A DNA stretch of 64,000 nucleotides from Natronomonas gomsonensis (GCF_013391635.1 NZ_JACAWU010000002.1:1240001-1304000); one strand, 5' to 3'. Shown: positions 51,654 through 61,458, counted from the stretch's first letter. Numbers and translations are program-made. Notes: generated by a model from the sequence alone, not told the origin.

Positions 51654-51678
51654 AGTATTTCTCAAATTCCACAATACT
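51654..51678. promoter_or_regulatory. Operator-like inverted repeat between flavoprotein and MBL genes
   Basis: AGTATT (51654-51659) and AATACT (51673-51678) form a perfect inverted repeat with 13 bases between. It lies 29 nt upstream of the minus-strand flavoprotein start and 79 nt before the plus-strand MBL gene, so it could control both. Confidence 0.55.
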
Positions 51679-51756
51679 GAGAACGTCCAAACCGAACGAA
51701 TCCTCGGGGGTTCGCGAGCGAAAACTGTCAAGAGGGACCGCCACCTCACAATAACA

Positions 51757-52602
51757 ATGAACAGCACCGACGAGTGGTACGACGTCGAGGCCGTCTCCGA
51801 TGGCACCTACCGAATTTCGGAGGGACCATACTACGGGATGTATCTGGCTGCGGGAACCGAGCGGTCGTATCTCGTCGATGCCGGCATCGGCGTCGGTGAC
51901 CTCCGCGCGCTCGTCGAGGGGTTGGTCGACACCCCCGTCACGCTGTTGCTCACCCACTGGCACTGGGACCACATCGGCAACGCAGCGCAGTTCGACGACG
52001 TTCGTATCCACGAACGGGAACGCTCGCCGGACGGCCGGGTCGCACTCGACGGCCGCTCCGAGGAGTTCCTCGGGCGTCCGGCGAACTTCCTCGAGCGCTG
52101 GCAGGCCGCCGGCAAGGCGTTGCCCGACGGCTTCGACGCCGACGACTACGCAATCGAGGCAGTCGAGAACCCGACGTCACTGTCGGGCGATGAGACCTTC
52201 GACCTCGGTGACCGAACGCTCGAAAGCCTCCACCTCTCGGGACACTCTCCGGGACAGTTGGGCTTTCTCGACCGCCAGTCGGGCGTCCTCTACGGCGGTG
52301 ACGTGATACACGTCGACGAAGGGCTGTACGTCCACCTCGAAGGGGGTGACTTGCGGGCCTATCTAGAGACCTTCGAGCGACTCTGCGAGTTGCGAGACGC
52401 AGGGGGCTTCGAGACATTGCTCACGAGTCACAACCCGCCGTTCGTCGGTGCGGAGTTGGCGATTCTCGACCGACTCGAAGACGGGCTTCGACGCATCATC
52501 GACGGCGACGCCGACTACGAGGTGGTCGAGACGGACTGGGGTGACGCTCGTCGATACGAGTTCGGGGGGTCAGTGGTGTTTACGGAGCCGACGCTTTCGT
52601 AA
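51757..52602 (+). CDS. MBL-fold metallo-hydrolase
   Basis: 281 residues starting MNSTDEWYDVEAVSDGTYRI. Metal motif LLTHWHWDHIGNA at about residue 63, then LHLSGHSPGQLGFL, LYGGDVIH and a C-terminal TSHNPP give a complete dinuclear site. It is a stand-alone MBL protein of the hydroxyacylglutathione-hydrolase-like group. The 5' context with the shared operator suggests it belongs to the persulfide cluster. ATG 51757 is chosen; upstream frame sequence lacks conservation. Confidence 0.85.
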   Translation: MNSTDEWYDVEAVSDGTYRISEGPYYGMYLAAGTERSYLVDAGIGVGDLRALVEGLVDTPVTLLLTHWHWDHIGNAAQFDDVRIHERERSPDGRVALDGRSEEFLGRPANFLERWQAAGKALPDGFDADDYAIEAVENPTSLSGDETFDLGDRTLESLHLSGHSPGQLGFLDRQSGVLYGGDVIHVDEGLYVHLEGGDLRAYLETFERLCELRDAGGFETLLTSHNPPFVGAELAILDRLEDGLRRIIDGDADYEVVETDWGDARRYEFGGSVVFTEPTLS

Positions 52603-52763
52603 CGGGTTCCACCGACTCAACCCCAGATGGCGCAACGTGACTCATTTGCAGGCTCCATCGACGGGCAGTCGTGACTAGTCGAGTACCCGCTCGTGGCTGG
52701 AAGGGAGGCCACCGGAACCTCCCAAGCGCAATCAGCTGTTTTCGATCCGCGTCAGTCGGTCAA

Positions 52764-52865
52764 CTAGCTCAGCCACAATCCGATGAGTGCGAGGAGAGCC
52801 GCCAAGGTCGCCAAGAGGAGAACGCTGGCAGGGCTAACGGCATCGGGCTTCGGAATGGAGGGCAT
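52764..52865 (-). CDS. Very small membrane protein (33 residues)
   Basis: ATG 52865 to TAG 52764-52766 encodes MPSIPKPDAVSPASVLLLAT plus 13 more residues, a single hydrophobic helix (VLLLATLAALLALIGLWL). TTTATTATCC-like sequence on the minus strand lies about 28 nt upstream, the leaderless TATA spacing. Similar single-helix proteins are widespread and usually missed in annotation. Confidence 0.5.
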   Translation of the reverse strand: MPSIPKPDAVSPASVLLLATLAALLALIGLWLS

Positions 52866-52887
52866 CAATACGAACTCGACACCAGCG

Positions 52888-52898
52888 GATAATAAAAC
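52888..52898 (-). promoter_or_regulatory. TATA element for the 33-residue membrane protein gene
   Basis: On the minus strand TTTTATTATCC at about 52888-52898 lies 24-33 nt before ATG 52865, as in leaderless haloarchaeal genes. Confidence 0.4.
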
Positions 52899-52956
52899 TA
52901 GTCAGTGTTCCCGAAACACCTCAAGCAGTCACGGTCGATTCAGCGGCTCGGCTCGT

Positions 52957-54222
52957 TCAGACACCGCTGACACGGCGGTCGAACACGTCGAGAATCGGCG
53001 CGGGGTCTCGGAGGTGTGGAAGCCGAATATCCCGGTCGGAACACTCGATGACGACCGTCGACGTATCGAGCAACCGGTGGAGGCGACCACGTTCGAGTCG
53101 CAATCCGCTCTCGTCCCACGGTTCGATTCGCCACAACCGCGTCCGAAACAGTCGGTCGTAGGCGACGACCGCGTCTCCGGACACCCGATACTCGACGCCG
53201 CCGTACCGCAGCCAGTAGTCGAGCGTGAGAAGCCCAATGGGAACGGCGAGACTGACCACCACCAAGAGGAGGACGACATCCCAGACGCCGCCCATAACGA
53301 AGAGCAGCGAGATGAGCAGGATGAACCCGCCGACAGCTACCGCGCCCGGATGACGTCGGATGTTCAAGACCGAAACGCTGCCGACGACTCTGCCCGGAAC
53401 AGTCGGTCGCAGTCTGTCGGCTACGGTCTCGACGGGGGGAATCGTTTCATCCTGTGGTGGGTCGTACGCCCACCCGAGTTCGAAGTACGACGCCTCGTCG
53501 AAGGCGACCAGGCGCTCGCGGTACAGTCCCCCGAGGTCGAATCCAAATTTCACGAGGACGATTCCGACCAGGAGTGGCAACCCGACGACGGTTGGGTCGA
53601 CGGCCGTGATGGGTTCGTCGGGCGCGACCGAACCGGCGCCGAGTCCCACGAACACTGCTGTAAGCATCCCGCCGACACCGACCACCGCGGCACGGATGAA
53701 CACACTCTGAATCGCGGTTTGAGCGCTCTCCTCGCGGTAGCCGCCACGGTAGAAATACTCGACAAGTGTCGAGGCTCCTTCGCTGAGGAAGATGCCGAAG
53801 CCTGCGAGTACCACCATCCGCAGTGCGTCCGGGTCGGGCGTCTCGGTCCCGATGACGCCGACGGTCGTGACGCCCGCGAAAAACCACACGAGTGTGAGGA
53901 TGGGAGTGGCGATGGCGATGACGGGCAGCGTCGAAAGCCGAATACCGACATCGGTAGCTGGGAGTGCAATCGTCGTTCGCTTCCTCACCACCGCCCCCGC
54001 AATCAGTGGGTCGCCATCGAGTTCGGAGGGCCGGCCGGCGAATAGCGCCCGAACGAGTGCCCAAAACGAGAGGATACCGAGTTCGAACCAGTAGAGGAAG
54101 ACGAGGGCTGCGAGGTCCCAGCCCAAGAAGACGACGCCGACGAGTGGAACCGCGTTCGCAACGATGACGGCTATCGTCTCCGCGGGAGGACTGTAGTGCT
54201 GTGCGGTCTGGAGGGCGACCAT
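52957..54222 (-). CDS. Membrane protein with DUF6498 region
   Basis: 421 residues. About six hydrophobic helices in the first 230 residues (IAVIVANAVPLVGVVFLGWD; ALVFLYWFELGILSFWALVR) match DUF6498 membrane proteins. Residues 290-415 form a soluble or PH-like domain with VEYRVSGDAVVAYDRLFRTR and VIECSDRDIRLPHLRDP. The family has no assigned role. The start ATG 54222 is clear. Confidence 0.7.
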   Translation of the reverse strand: MVALQTAQHYSPPAETIAVIVANAVPLVGVVFLGWDLAALVFLYWFELGILSFWALVRALFAGRPSELDGDPLIAGAVVRKRTTIALPATDVGIRLSTLPVIAIATPILTLVWFFAGVTTVGVIGTETPDPDALRMVVLAGFGIFLSEGASTLVEYFYRGGYREESAQTAIQSVFIRAAVVGVGGMLTAVFVGLGAGSVAPDEPITAVDPTVVGLPLLVGIVLVKFGFDLGGLYRERLVAFDEASYFELGWAYDPPQDETIPPVETVADRLRPTVPGRVVGSVSVLNIRRHPGAVAVGGFILLISLLFVMGGVWDVVLLLVVVSLAVPIGLLTLDYWLRYGGVEYRVSGDAVVAYDRLFRTRLWRIEPWDESGLRLERGRLHRLLDTSTVVIECSDRDIRLPHLRDPAPILDVFDRRVSGV

Positions 54223-54286
54223 CGACCGAATATGCGGATTGGCCGAGACAAATATCTGGCTGTCTGGAAGAGGAACGACCTCTATC

Positions 54287-57200
54287 TCACTCCTTCCGCC
54301 CCCACGCTTTGAACAACTCGTCCCGCGTCCGTAGCCCGTCGGTCGGCAGGGCGTGATTCGCGACGTAGGACTCGGCGTCGTGTTCGTTGTCCCACATCGC
54401 CTGGTGGGCTTCGGGGAGGTCCTCCCAGTCGACCAGTTCGGGCGTCGTGATGTCGAGTGCGCCGGCGTCGATGGCGGCGTTCAACTGCTGGACCTCGTAG
54501 GCGTTCGAGAGGTGACTGCCGAGAATCGACGCGGTTGGCATGTGAATCTCGCGTTGGCGCATCCAGACCTGCGGCGCGTAAAACGAGTACCGGCGGTCTT
54601 CGAGGCTCTCGCTGTAGACGACGCGGCCGGTGTGGGGGCGGACGAGCATCGTCGAGACGCCAAGGGAGTCCTGCCCGGCGCGTTCGAACACCACGTCCGG
54701 GTAGCCGCGTGGGTTCTCCGGTGTCCGGAGGTGTTCGCCGATGGCCTTCCCGAGCGGCTTGAACGCCGAGTCGGTGTAGGCCTGAACGGCCTGCTTGAAC
54801 GCCTCGGGGTCCGCTTGGGGATGCGGCAGTTCCGGCATCGTTTCGGGCCACTCGAAGTCGTCCTCGCGGCGCTGTAACCCCTCGATGGAGTAACTACCGG
54901 CGACGGAATCACCGTAGCCGAGCGACTCGACGAACTCCCGTTGCTCGTCGGTGTAGGCGACGACCACGACGGTCGCGTCTTTCTCGCGGGCCGCCTCGAT
55001 TGCTCGCAACCCCACCTCGTCGAGAACATCGTCGGGGCCGGTGTCGGTGCCGTAGTAGACGACGACGCCGTCGCCGGCGCGCAAATCGACGCGGTCGAAC
55101 ATCGTCTCGGGGGTCTCGCTGCCGGGCTTGCCGAGGAACGTCATCTCGTAGCCCGTCGAGGCGCCCCAGAAGGTGAGCGTGCCGCCCTCGCCGAGCGTCT
55201 GGAAGGTGCGGGGGAAGGACTGTTCGCCGGCGTGACTCACCGCGTAATCCGCACGCGTGCCGTGGTGTGATTCGAACGCCTCGACGAACGGCTCGCCGGC
55301 TTCCTTCCAGTCGGCCCACGTCTCTGGGTCACGGGGAATCGGCCCCCAGATGTCGTCGTACGGCGGTTCGGTCCGGTCGATGGCGTGGGCGCCCGCCGAG
55401 GCTATCCGGTCGGCCCGGTCGGCGCTCGAACAGAGGCCGCTCACCGAGACGCCGTTGCGCGTGGCGGTCCGGACGGACTCCCAACCGGTGCCGGTGGCGC
55501 CACCCTCGACGAACATCGCCGTCTCCGATTCGATGTCGAGGGTGGTGAACAGCGCCCGATACACCGTCCCGAGTGCGAGGACGTACGACCCGGCCTCTTC
55601 GAGCGTCGCCTCGGCCGGAATCGGATGGACCTGCGGCCCCTGTGCGACCATGAACTGCTGGTGGCTGCCGTCGGGTTCCTCGTAGCCCTGGATGCTGAAG
55701 CCGGCGTACATCGGGTCCAGCCCCATCCGCGGGGACAGCAGGTCGCTCTGCCCCGAGTAGACGGTGACGAGGTCGCCGACCTGGACGCGGCCCTGCTCGC
55801 GGACGGCCGCCCCCTGTTCGACGACGAGGGCGACGCCGCCGCTGCCGGTGACGTGGCGGTCGCTGTCGTGGTTGTCGAACTGGCTGACGGGGATGCCGGT
55901 TACTGCCCAGATGTCGTTGAAGTTCACCTCGCTGGCGAGAACGTACAGCAAGACCTCGTTGGAACCGGGCTCTTCGACCGGGTAGACGCCCTCGAGTTCC
56001 GCCTCGAGTGGGTCGCCGTGGTTCGGTTCGCCCGTCTCGGGAGCCTTCTCGACGGCGAAGCCGAACTGCCAATCCGGCACCTCGTCGACGCCGGGGTAGA
56101 ACGGCTCGCCGACGGGGATAGCCTCCCCCGCCTCGATGAGTTCCTCGGCGTCCTCGATACCGGGGCCCTCCCGCGGTCGGAGCGGCAGCGGCTCGCTCCG
56201 TTTGTCGAGGAACTTCTCGATGCCGGTCTTGCCGCCCTCGGGGTCGACGACGGCGGCCCCGAAGTGCTCCGCTTCGGTCGCATACCCCGCCTCAATGCCG
56301 TCCTCGAAGCCCGTCCGGATGGCGTCGACAGCGCGCTCGAAGGCGGCCGCCCGGCCGGCGCTCGCGTGTTCACACTGCCGTCGATTGCGAGCCACGTCGG
56401 GGGCCTCGAGAACTGCTTCCTCGAACTCGCCGGGCGTTCGCCAGCGCTCGCGGGCGGCCTGTCGGTCCTCGCGGGCATCCCGAAGCGTCGCCGTCTCGCC
56501 GCGGACGTGGGCCCGTGCGAGGGTGGCCGCCCGCGAGCGGGCCGTCATTCCCGTGGCCACCTCGTCGACGAGGCCCATCGCCTCGGCGTCGTCGGCGTCG
56601 ACCGACCGCCCGTTCGTTATCATCGTCACCGCGTCCACGACACCCTCCGTTCCGCGTCCCTCGGCGAGCACGCGCGGCAGACGCTGGGTGCCGCCGTAGC
56701 CGGGGATGAGGTTCAACCGGAGTTCCGGTTGCCCGAACTCGGCGTGGTCGTCCGCGATGGTGTAGTGGGTCGCCAACTGCAGTTCGTTGCCGCCACCCAA
56801 GGCGACGCCGTTGACGGCCGCGACGACCGGGACCGAGAGCGTCTCGAGTTTCCGGAACGCCTCGTGGGCCTTCGTCGCCAGCGTCCGTGCGGTGTCGGCC
56901 TCGTGGACCTCTTCGAGGAACTGCTCGATGTCGGCGCCGGCGACGAACGCCTCGCTCTCGCTAGCGAGGACGACCGCACCAACGTCCTCGCGGCGGTCGA
57001 GGTGGTTCGCGACGGTGTTGAGTTCGTCCAGCGCCCGCTCGGTGAGCGCGTTGACCGGCGGGTTGTCGATAACGACCGTCGCCACGTCCGCATCGGCCCC
57101 CGGGACAGTGTTGTACTGCACCGTGAAGAACCGATACTCGTCGAGGACCTCCTGTTCGCGGGCAATGCGCTGCCGTCGCCGCCACCGCTCGGCTTTCGGC

Positions 57201-59704
57201 CGAATCGCCTCGACCGCTCCCGGGTTCTTCAGCGTCGTGGTGTCGCCGGGGTCCTCACCCGACAGCATCGCCGTCAACATCCGGCGCATGTACTTCCCCG
57301 AGCGGGTCTCCGGGAACGCATCGACCTCGATGAACGAATCCGGGACCGCAACGACGCCCTTCTCCTCTCTGACGAGACGCGCGAGTCGGCGTTCGACCTC
57401 CGTGGTCAGTTCCGTCCCCTCCCGCGTCTGGACGAAGGCGACCGGAACCAGCCCCTGCTCGTGGTGGGGCGCGCCCACGACGACGACGTTTGCGACCGGC
57501 GTTTCGGGATTGAGTTGCTTGTCGCGCAACATCGCGCCCTCCAGTTCCTCCGTGCCCATCCGGTGGCCGGAGACGTTGATGACCTCGTCGGAGCGACCGT
57601 GCAGCGAGAACGAACCATCGTCGTACTGCTTTGCCACGTCGCCCTGCAGGTAGGCGAGTTCGCCCTCCTTTTCGACCCAGTAGGTGTCCTCGAAGCGCTC
57701 GCGGTTGCCCGTCCAGTCGGTCGGGTTCTCGGGGTCCCATCCCTCCAAGTCGCCCCAGACGGTCCGCATCAGATACGGGTACGGCTCTCGGATGATGATT
57801 TCGCCGCGCTCGCCTACGTCTGCGTCCTCGAATCGAACGCCGTCTGCGGTCTCTTCTTTGCGCCACACGTCGCCGAACACCCACGGACAGGGGTAGGTGT
57901 GGGCGTCCGGGCGCAACTCGAAGTCCTCGTTGCCGAAGAAGTGCGTCCAGACGATGCCGCCGTGTTCGGTCGCCCAGTACGAGTTGATGTACCACTCACA
58001 GACGGCCTCCATGCCGAACTTCTGGACGGCCGGACTGACCGGCTCCGCACAGAACGTCGCGACGCGGAGCGATTCGGTCGACCACGCCTCCATGTCGGCG
58101 ACGTTCTCCTCGTCTTCCATCACCGTCTTCAGGAAGGTGACGCCGGCTTTGAACGCCGTCACGTCGTAGCGTTCGATGATGGAGGTAAATCGGCCGGCGT
58201 CCGGGTACAGCGGCGACCCCTCGGCGATGACGCCGGTCGTCCGCGTCGAAAGCGAGGCGCTGATGAGATACGACTGCCCCGTAATCCAGCCGGGGTCGGC
58301 GACGACGAATATCGTGTCCTCGCCCGGCACCACGTCGAAGGACACCGACATCGTGTGAGCGATGCCGGCGGTGTAGCCACCGTGGACGTGGACGACACCC
58401 TTCGGCTTCCCCGTCGACCCGCTGGTGAAGATGACGAACAGCGGGTACTCCGCGTCGACCGGCTCGGGTTCGTTGCTCGCCCACAGCGCCTCGACGAAGG
58501 CCCGGTCCGAAAGCCCCGCCAGGTCTTCGCGCGTCTCCACGTCGAACCCGGCGTCCCGAGCGTTTTCGAGGACTCGCTCGCCCGCATCGGCTTCCAGTTC
58601 GTGGGCCCAGGAATCCCGCTCGTAGCACTGAATCTCGTGGCCGGTGTGTTCGACGACGACCACTTCGTCGACGACGTGGTCGGCCCCGACGAGCGCCGAG
58701 GCGAGTTCGGTCCGCACCGATGACGCCCGCTCGGGCGACAGCGACAGCGAATCCAGGGCGTGTCCCACCCCGCGCATCGCGTCGGCCCTGTCGACCGTTA
58801 TCTCGCCCTCGATGGCGGATTCGACGCCCTCGCGGACAGTCGCCGCCTGCTCCTCGGAGAGTTCGAGGTCCGAAAGCGTCCGATCGACGACATCGAGAAC
58901 GGTCTCCGTCGGGAGGTACTCCTCCAGTGCTGGGTCGGCGTAGGCCTCCTTGTACGGCGTCACCTCGGCGTTCCGGTAGCCGCCGTCGACGGTCACGAGC
59001 ACGTCGGCACCCAGTTCGGCGATGCGGTCCGAGAGCGTCTTGTCGCTGAACCCCCCGAACACCGGCGTGTAGACGACGCCGAGGCGTTTGCAGGCCTCGA
59101 TGTAGTAGATTTGCTCGGGAACGTTCGGCATGTTGAGCGCGACGCGGTCGCCTTTCTCGACGCCGAGGTCCCGCAACACCTCGGCCGCGACGACCACCTC
59201 GTACAGCAGTTCTCGTCGGGAGATGGCTTCGGAGACGACCGGCCCGCCGCGTCCGTCGTTTTGCAGTTGGTCCCAGCGGTCGCCCTCGAAGTGATAGGCG
59301 ATTTCCTCGCCGTGGCCGGCGAGGACGTGGCGGTCCACCTCGTTGAAGCAGGCGTTCGTCAGGCCGCCGGCGAACCACCGATACAGCGGCGGGTCCGAAT
59401 CGTCGAAGGCCACGTCCCACGGTTCGTATTCCGCGCCGTAGTCGAGTTTCGTCGGCGTACACCCCTCGAAGCCGGTCCACGTCTCGGCATCGGCGTCGAA
59501 ACTCGCCCACGTCCCCTCCTCGGGGAGAAACCAGTGCAGTTCGCGCTTGGCGATGTCGCCGTGGAACGCACCAGGGTCCTCGCGGGCGCGTCGTCGCTGT
59601 TCGGTCCAGTCGTCGGCCGTCCGTATCGGATTGCTACGGATTCGGTCCGGCGGCCGAGGAGCATCAGAATCGTTCACACGTACCGCTGTAGTTCGCGACG
59701 GCAA
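54287..59704 (-). CDS. Trifunctional propionyl-CoA synthase-like fusion (acyl-CoA synthetase, enoyl-CoA hydratase, enoyl-CoA reductase)
   Basis: 1,805 residues with three enzyme domains in one chain. Residues 30-850: an acetyl-CoA-synthetase-like adenylate-forming domain (YPLFVIFTSGSTGKPKGVVH motif, SGHRMGTEELE near 670). Residues 880-1130: crotonase fold with AGADIEQFLEE, GVALGGGNELQLA and FGQPELRLNLIPG, both catalytic Glu present. Residues 1200-1800: MDR reductase of crotonyl-CoA reductase type (VEGGATGTGWESVRTA). Order and size match propionyl-CoA synthase of the 3-hydroxypropionate bicycle in Chloroflexus. It would convert 3-hydroxypropionate to propionyl-CoA. No other cycle enzyme is in the window. 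Confidence 0.9.
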   Translation of the reverse strand: MPSRTTAVRVNDSDAPRPPDRIRSNPIRTADDWTEQRRRAREDPGAFHGDIAKRELHWFLPEEGTWASFDADAETWTGFEGCTPTKLDYGAEYEPWDVAFDDSDPPLYRWFAGGLTNACFNEVDRHVLAGHGEEIAYHFEGDRWDQLQNDGRGGPVVSEAISRRELLYEVVVAAEVLRDLGVEKGDRVALNMPNVPEQIYYIEACKRLGVVYTPVFGGFSDKTLSDRIAELGADVLVTVDGGYRNAEVTPYKEAYADPALEEYLPTETVLDVVDRTLSDLELSEEQAATVREGVESAIEGEITVDRADAMRGVGHALDSLSLSPERASSVRTELASALVGADHVVDEVVVVEHTGHEIQCYERDSWAHELEADAGERVLENARDAGFDVETREDLAGLSDRAFVEALWASNEPEPVDAEYPLFVIFTSGSTGKPKGVVHVHGGYTAGIAHTMSVSFDVVPGEDTIFVVADPGWITGQSYLISASLSTRTTGVIAEGSPLYPDAGRFTSIIERYDVTAFKAGVTFLKTVMEDEENVADMEAWSTESLRVATFCAEPVSPAVQKFGMEAVCEWYINSYWATEHGGIVWTHFFGNEDFELRPDAHTYPCPWVFGDVWRKEETADGVRFEDADVGERGEIIIREPYPYLMRTVWGDLEGWDPENPTDWTGNRERFEDTYWVEKEGELAYLQGDVAKQYDDGSFSLHGRSDEVINVSGHRMGTEELEGAMLRDKQLNPETPVANVVVVGAPHHEQGLVPVAFVQTREGTELTTEVERRLARLVREEKGVVAVPDSFIEVDAFPETRSGKYMRRMLTAMLSGEDPGDTTTLKNPGAVEAIRPKAERWRRRQRIAREQEVLDEYRFFTVQYNTVPGADADVATVVIDNPPVNALTERALDELNTVANHLDRREDVGAVVLASESEAFVAGADIEQFLEEVHEADTARTLATKAHEAFRKLETLSVPVVAAVNGVALGGGNELQLATHYTIADDHAEFGQPELRLNLIPGYGGTQRLPRVLAEGRGTEGVVDAVTMITNGRSVDADDAEAMGLVDEVATGMTARSRAATLARAHVRGETATLRDAREDRQAARERWRTPGEFEEAVLEAPDVARNRRQCEHASAGRAAAFERAVDAIRTGFEDGIEAGYATEAEHFGAAVVDPEGGKTGIEKFLDKRSEPLPLRPREGPGIEDAEELIEAGEAIPVGEPFYPGVDEVPDWQFGFAVEKAPETGEPNHGDPLEAELEGVYPVEEPGSNEVLLYVLASEVNFNDIWAVTGIPVSQFDNHDSDRHVTGSGGVALVVEQGAAVREQGRVQVGDLVTVYSGQSDLLSPRMGLDPMYAGFSIQGYEEPDGSHQQFMVAQGPQVHPIPAEATLEEAGSYVLALGTVYRALFTTLDIESETAMFVEGGATGTGWESVRTATRNGVSVSGLCSSADRADRIASAGAHAIDRTEPPYDDIWGPIPRDPETWADWKEAGEPFVEAFESHHGTRADYAVSHAGEQSFPRTFQTLGEGGTLTFWGASTGYEMTFLGKPGSETPETMFDRVDLRAGDGVVVYYGTDTGPDDVLDEVGLRAIEAAREKDATVVVVAYTDEQREFVESLGYGDSVAGSYSIEGLQRREDDFEWPETMPELPHPQADPEAFKQAVQAYTDSAFKPLGKAIGEHLRTPENPRGYPDVVFERAGQDSLGVSTMLVRPHTGRVVYSESLEDRRYSFYAPQVWMRQREIHMPTASILGSHLSNAYEVQQLNAAIDAGALDITTPELVDWEDLPEAHQAMWDNEHDAESYVANHALPTDGLRTRDELFKAWGRKE

Positions 59705-59779
59705 AACCGCTTCGCCGATGAGCGGAATTCCCGCGAAGAGAAGTGTAAATCAGCCTGAATCGGACGGTACGACGGGACC

Positions 59780-60199
59780 CTACCGAACGACCGTTACCGG
59801 AACGGGACAACGGCGGAACACGGTCTGTGCGACATCGCCGACGAACAGGCGGTCGGCGAACGAACTGCCGTGGCTCCCCACGACGACCGTATCGAACGTC
59901 TCGGCACGCTCGACGATGGCCCGCGCCGGACGACCCATCTCGATGATCGTGTCGATGTCGCGGTCGTACTCGGCGGCGATGTCGCGGGCGCGGTCGAGGA
60001 CCTCACTCGCCTGTTCCTCGGCGGCGGCTTCGATGTCGTCTTCCAGCGCCAACGTGGTCGCCTCGCCGAACATCGACGATGGCCCGCCGACGACGTGCAT
60101 GACTGTAATCTCGGCGTCGCCGTGGGTTTCGAGGGCGTATCTGAGCGCATTCTCGGCGAGTTCCGAATCGTCCATCGGGACGAGGACGCGTGTCGTCAT
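59780..60199 (-). CDS. Universal stress protein
   Basis: 139 residues starting MTTRVLVPMDDSELAENALR. UspA fold with the ATP motif region VVVGSHGSSFADRLFVGDVA near the C-terminus. An N-terminal extension of the frame is not conserved and is rejected. It lies 43 nt before the PiT permease gene in the same orientation and may be its partner in stress response. Confidence 0.88.
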   Translation of the reverse strand: MTTRVLVPMDDSELAENALRYALETHGDAEITVMHVVGGPSSMFGEATTLALEDDIEAAAEEQASEVLDRARDIAAEYDRDIDTIIEMGRPARAIVERAETFDTVVVGSHGSSFADRLFVGDVAQTVFRRCPVPVTVVR

Positions 60200-60242
60200 A
60201 CCGCGACTACACCCGAGAGCCGAATAAACGCTCGGGACCTGC

Positions 60243-61418
60243 CTACCACAGGAAGGCAAACAGCGCCCAGAAAGTGAGATACGAGCCGAGCGTCGAGATG
60301 ACCGGAACGAGATTCTGCATCAGGATGACCCGCCCCGTCGTCGATGGGTTGAACAGATCCGACGCCTGCGGGATGTCCTCGGGTTCTTCCTCGCCGATGT
60401 CGGGAGCCTCCTCCCCCGGTTCTTCGGCGGCTAAAGCGCCGACCGAGACGTTCGTCTCGTCCTCGCCGCGGATGCTTCCGGTGACCGTCGCGGTTCGGGT
60501 CGCCCGACCCCAGCCGAGACCGACGATCGACATCGTCGCGATGATGACGAAACTGGCGGGAATGCCGATGGCCGACAGCCCGATGACGATTGCGGAGGCG
60601 ACGACGGCGACCACGATGGCCGCCGTCAGCGGGAGGTCGGTGATGTCGTTGCCGAGCGTGTCGAGCGTCCGGCGGGCGATAGACAGCGCGCCGACGGCGA
60701 CCGCCGCCGACCCGGCCAGTATGAGCGGGTTCATCGACACGCCGGCGCCGTACAGTGGCGCGATGGCGTTGGCGATGTTGGACGTTCCCGACGAGAACGC
60801 CATCAGACAGCCGATGGAGACCAACACGATGGTCCCGAAGAACTCACGACGGGTGGTGTTCGGCCCCGCTTGCGGAACCGGGAGGACTCCCGACCGGTCG
60901 AACTCGACGAGTGCGCCCTCGGTTTGGGTAATCGCAATCCAGCTGTTGAGCGTCGGGTAGACGTACCGGCCAATCATCACCGACACCCAGAACCCGACCA
61001 GTGGAGCGACAATCCACCAGATGGCGATTTCGCCCATCACCGTCCAGTTGAGTTCGCCCGTCGCGACGCCGAGGCCGGCGATGGCACCGACGGCCGTCAT
61101 CGACGTGGAGGCTGGGACACCGACGTAGTTGCCGACGAACAGCGCGCCGCCGATGAAGAACAGCACGACGATGCTCGTCTCGATGGTGAACACGCCCGGG
61201 TCGTAGACGAGGTCCCGGCCGAGCGTGTTGACGACGCGTCGGCCGATGGTCCACGCGCCGATGGCGAAGAATATCGACATCAACACGCCGGCGAGGAACT
61301 TCGAAATCGCACCCGCGCCGACGGCCGGCCCGAACGCCGGTCCCGTCGTCGACCCACCGATGTTGAAGCCGACGAACAGCGCGACGAGCAGCCCGACGCC
61401 GATGAGTACCTCGACCAT
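60243..61418 (-). CDS. pit: PiT-family inorganic phosphate permease
   Basis: 391 residues with about ten membrane helices. The PiT signature is present at both halves: FNIGGSTTGPAFGPAVGAGA near the N-terminus (family GANDxAN-type position) and SSGTSNIANAIAPLYGA in the middle, with PASTSMTAVGAIAGLGVA. A charged cytosolic loop of about 60 residues (GEDETNVSVGALAAEEPGEE) separates the last helices. It is likely a sodium- or proton-coupled phosphate importer. Confidence 0.88.
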   Translation of the reverse strand: MVEVLIGVGLLVALFVGFNIGGSTTGPAFGPAVGAGAISKFLAGVLMSIFFAIGAWTIGRRVVNTLGRDLVYDPGVFTIETSIVVLFFIGGALFVGNYVGVPASTSMTAVGAIAGLGVATGELNWTVMGEIAIWWIVAPLVGFWVSVMIGRYVYPTLNSWIAITQTEGALVEFDRSGVLPVPQAGPNTTRREFFGTIVLVSIGCLMAFSSGTSNIANAIAPLYGAGVSMNPLILAGSAAVAVGALSIARRTLDTLGNDITDLPLTAAIVVAVVASAIVIGLSAIGIPASFVIIATMSIVGLGWGRATRTATVTGSIRGEDETNVSVGALAAEEPGEEAPDIGEEEPEDIPQASDLFNPSTTGRVILMQNLVPVISTLGSYLTFWALFAFLW

Positions 61419-61458
61419 GCTCAGACCACCTCCGTTTCGAGCCGTCGCACGCTCCGAA

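Noticed and set aside
52783..54045. 420-residue plus-strand open frame
   Set aside because: Lies opposite the DUF6498 membrane protein gene, lacks any fold-like pattern, and the opposite strand encodes clear membrane helices.
55385..58723. 1,112-residue open frame on the plus strand
   Set aside because: Antisense shadow of the propionyl-CoA synthase-like gene in high-GC DNA; no domain, arginine-rich low-complexity composition.
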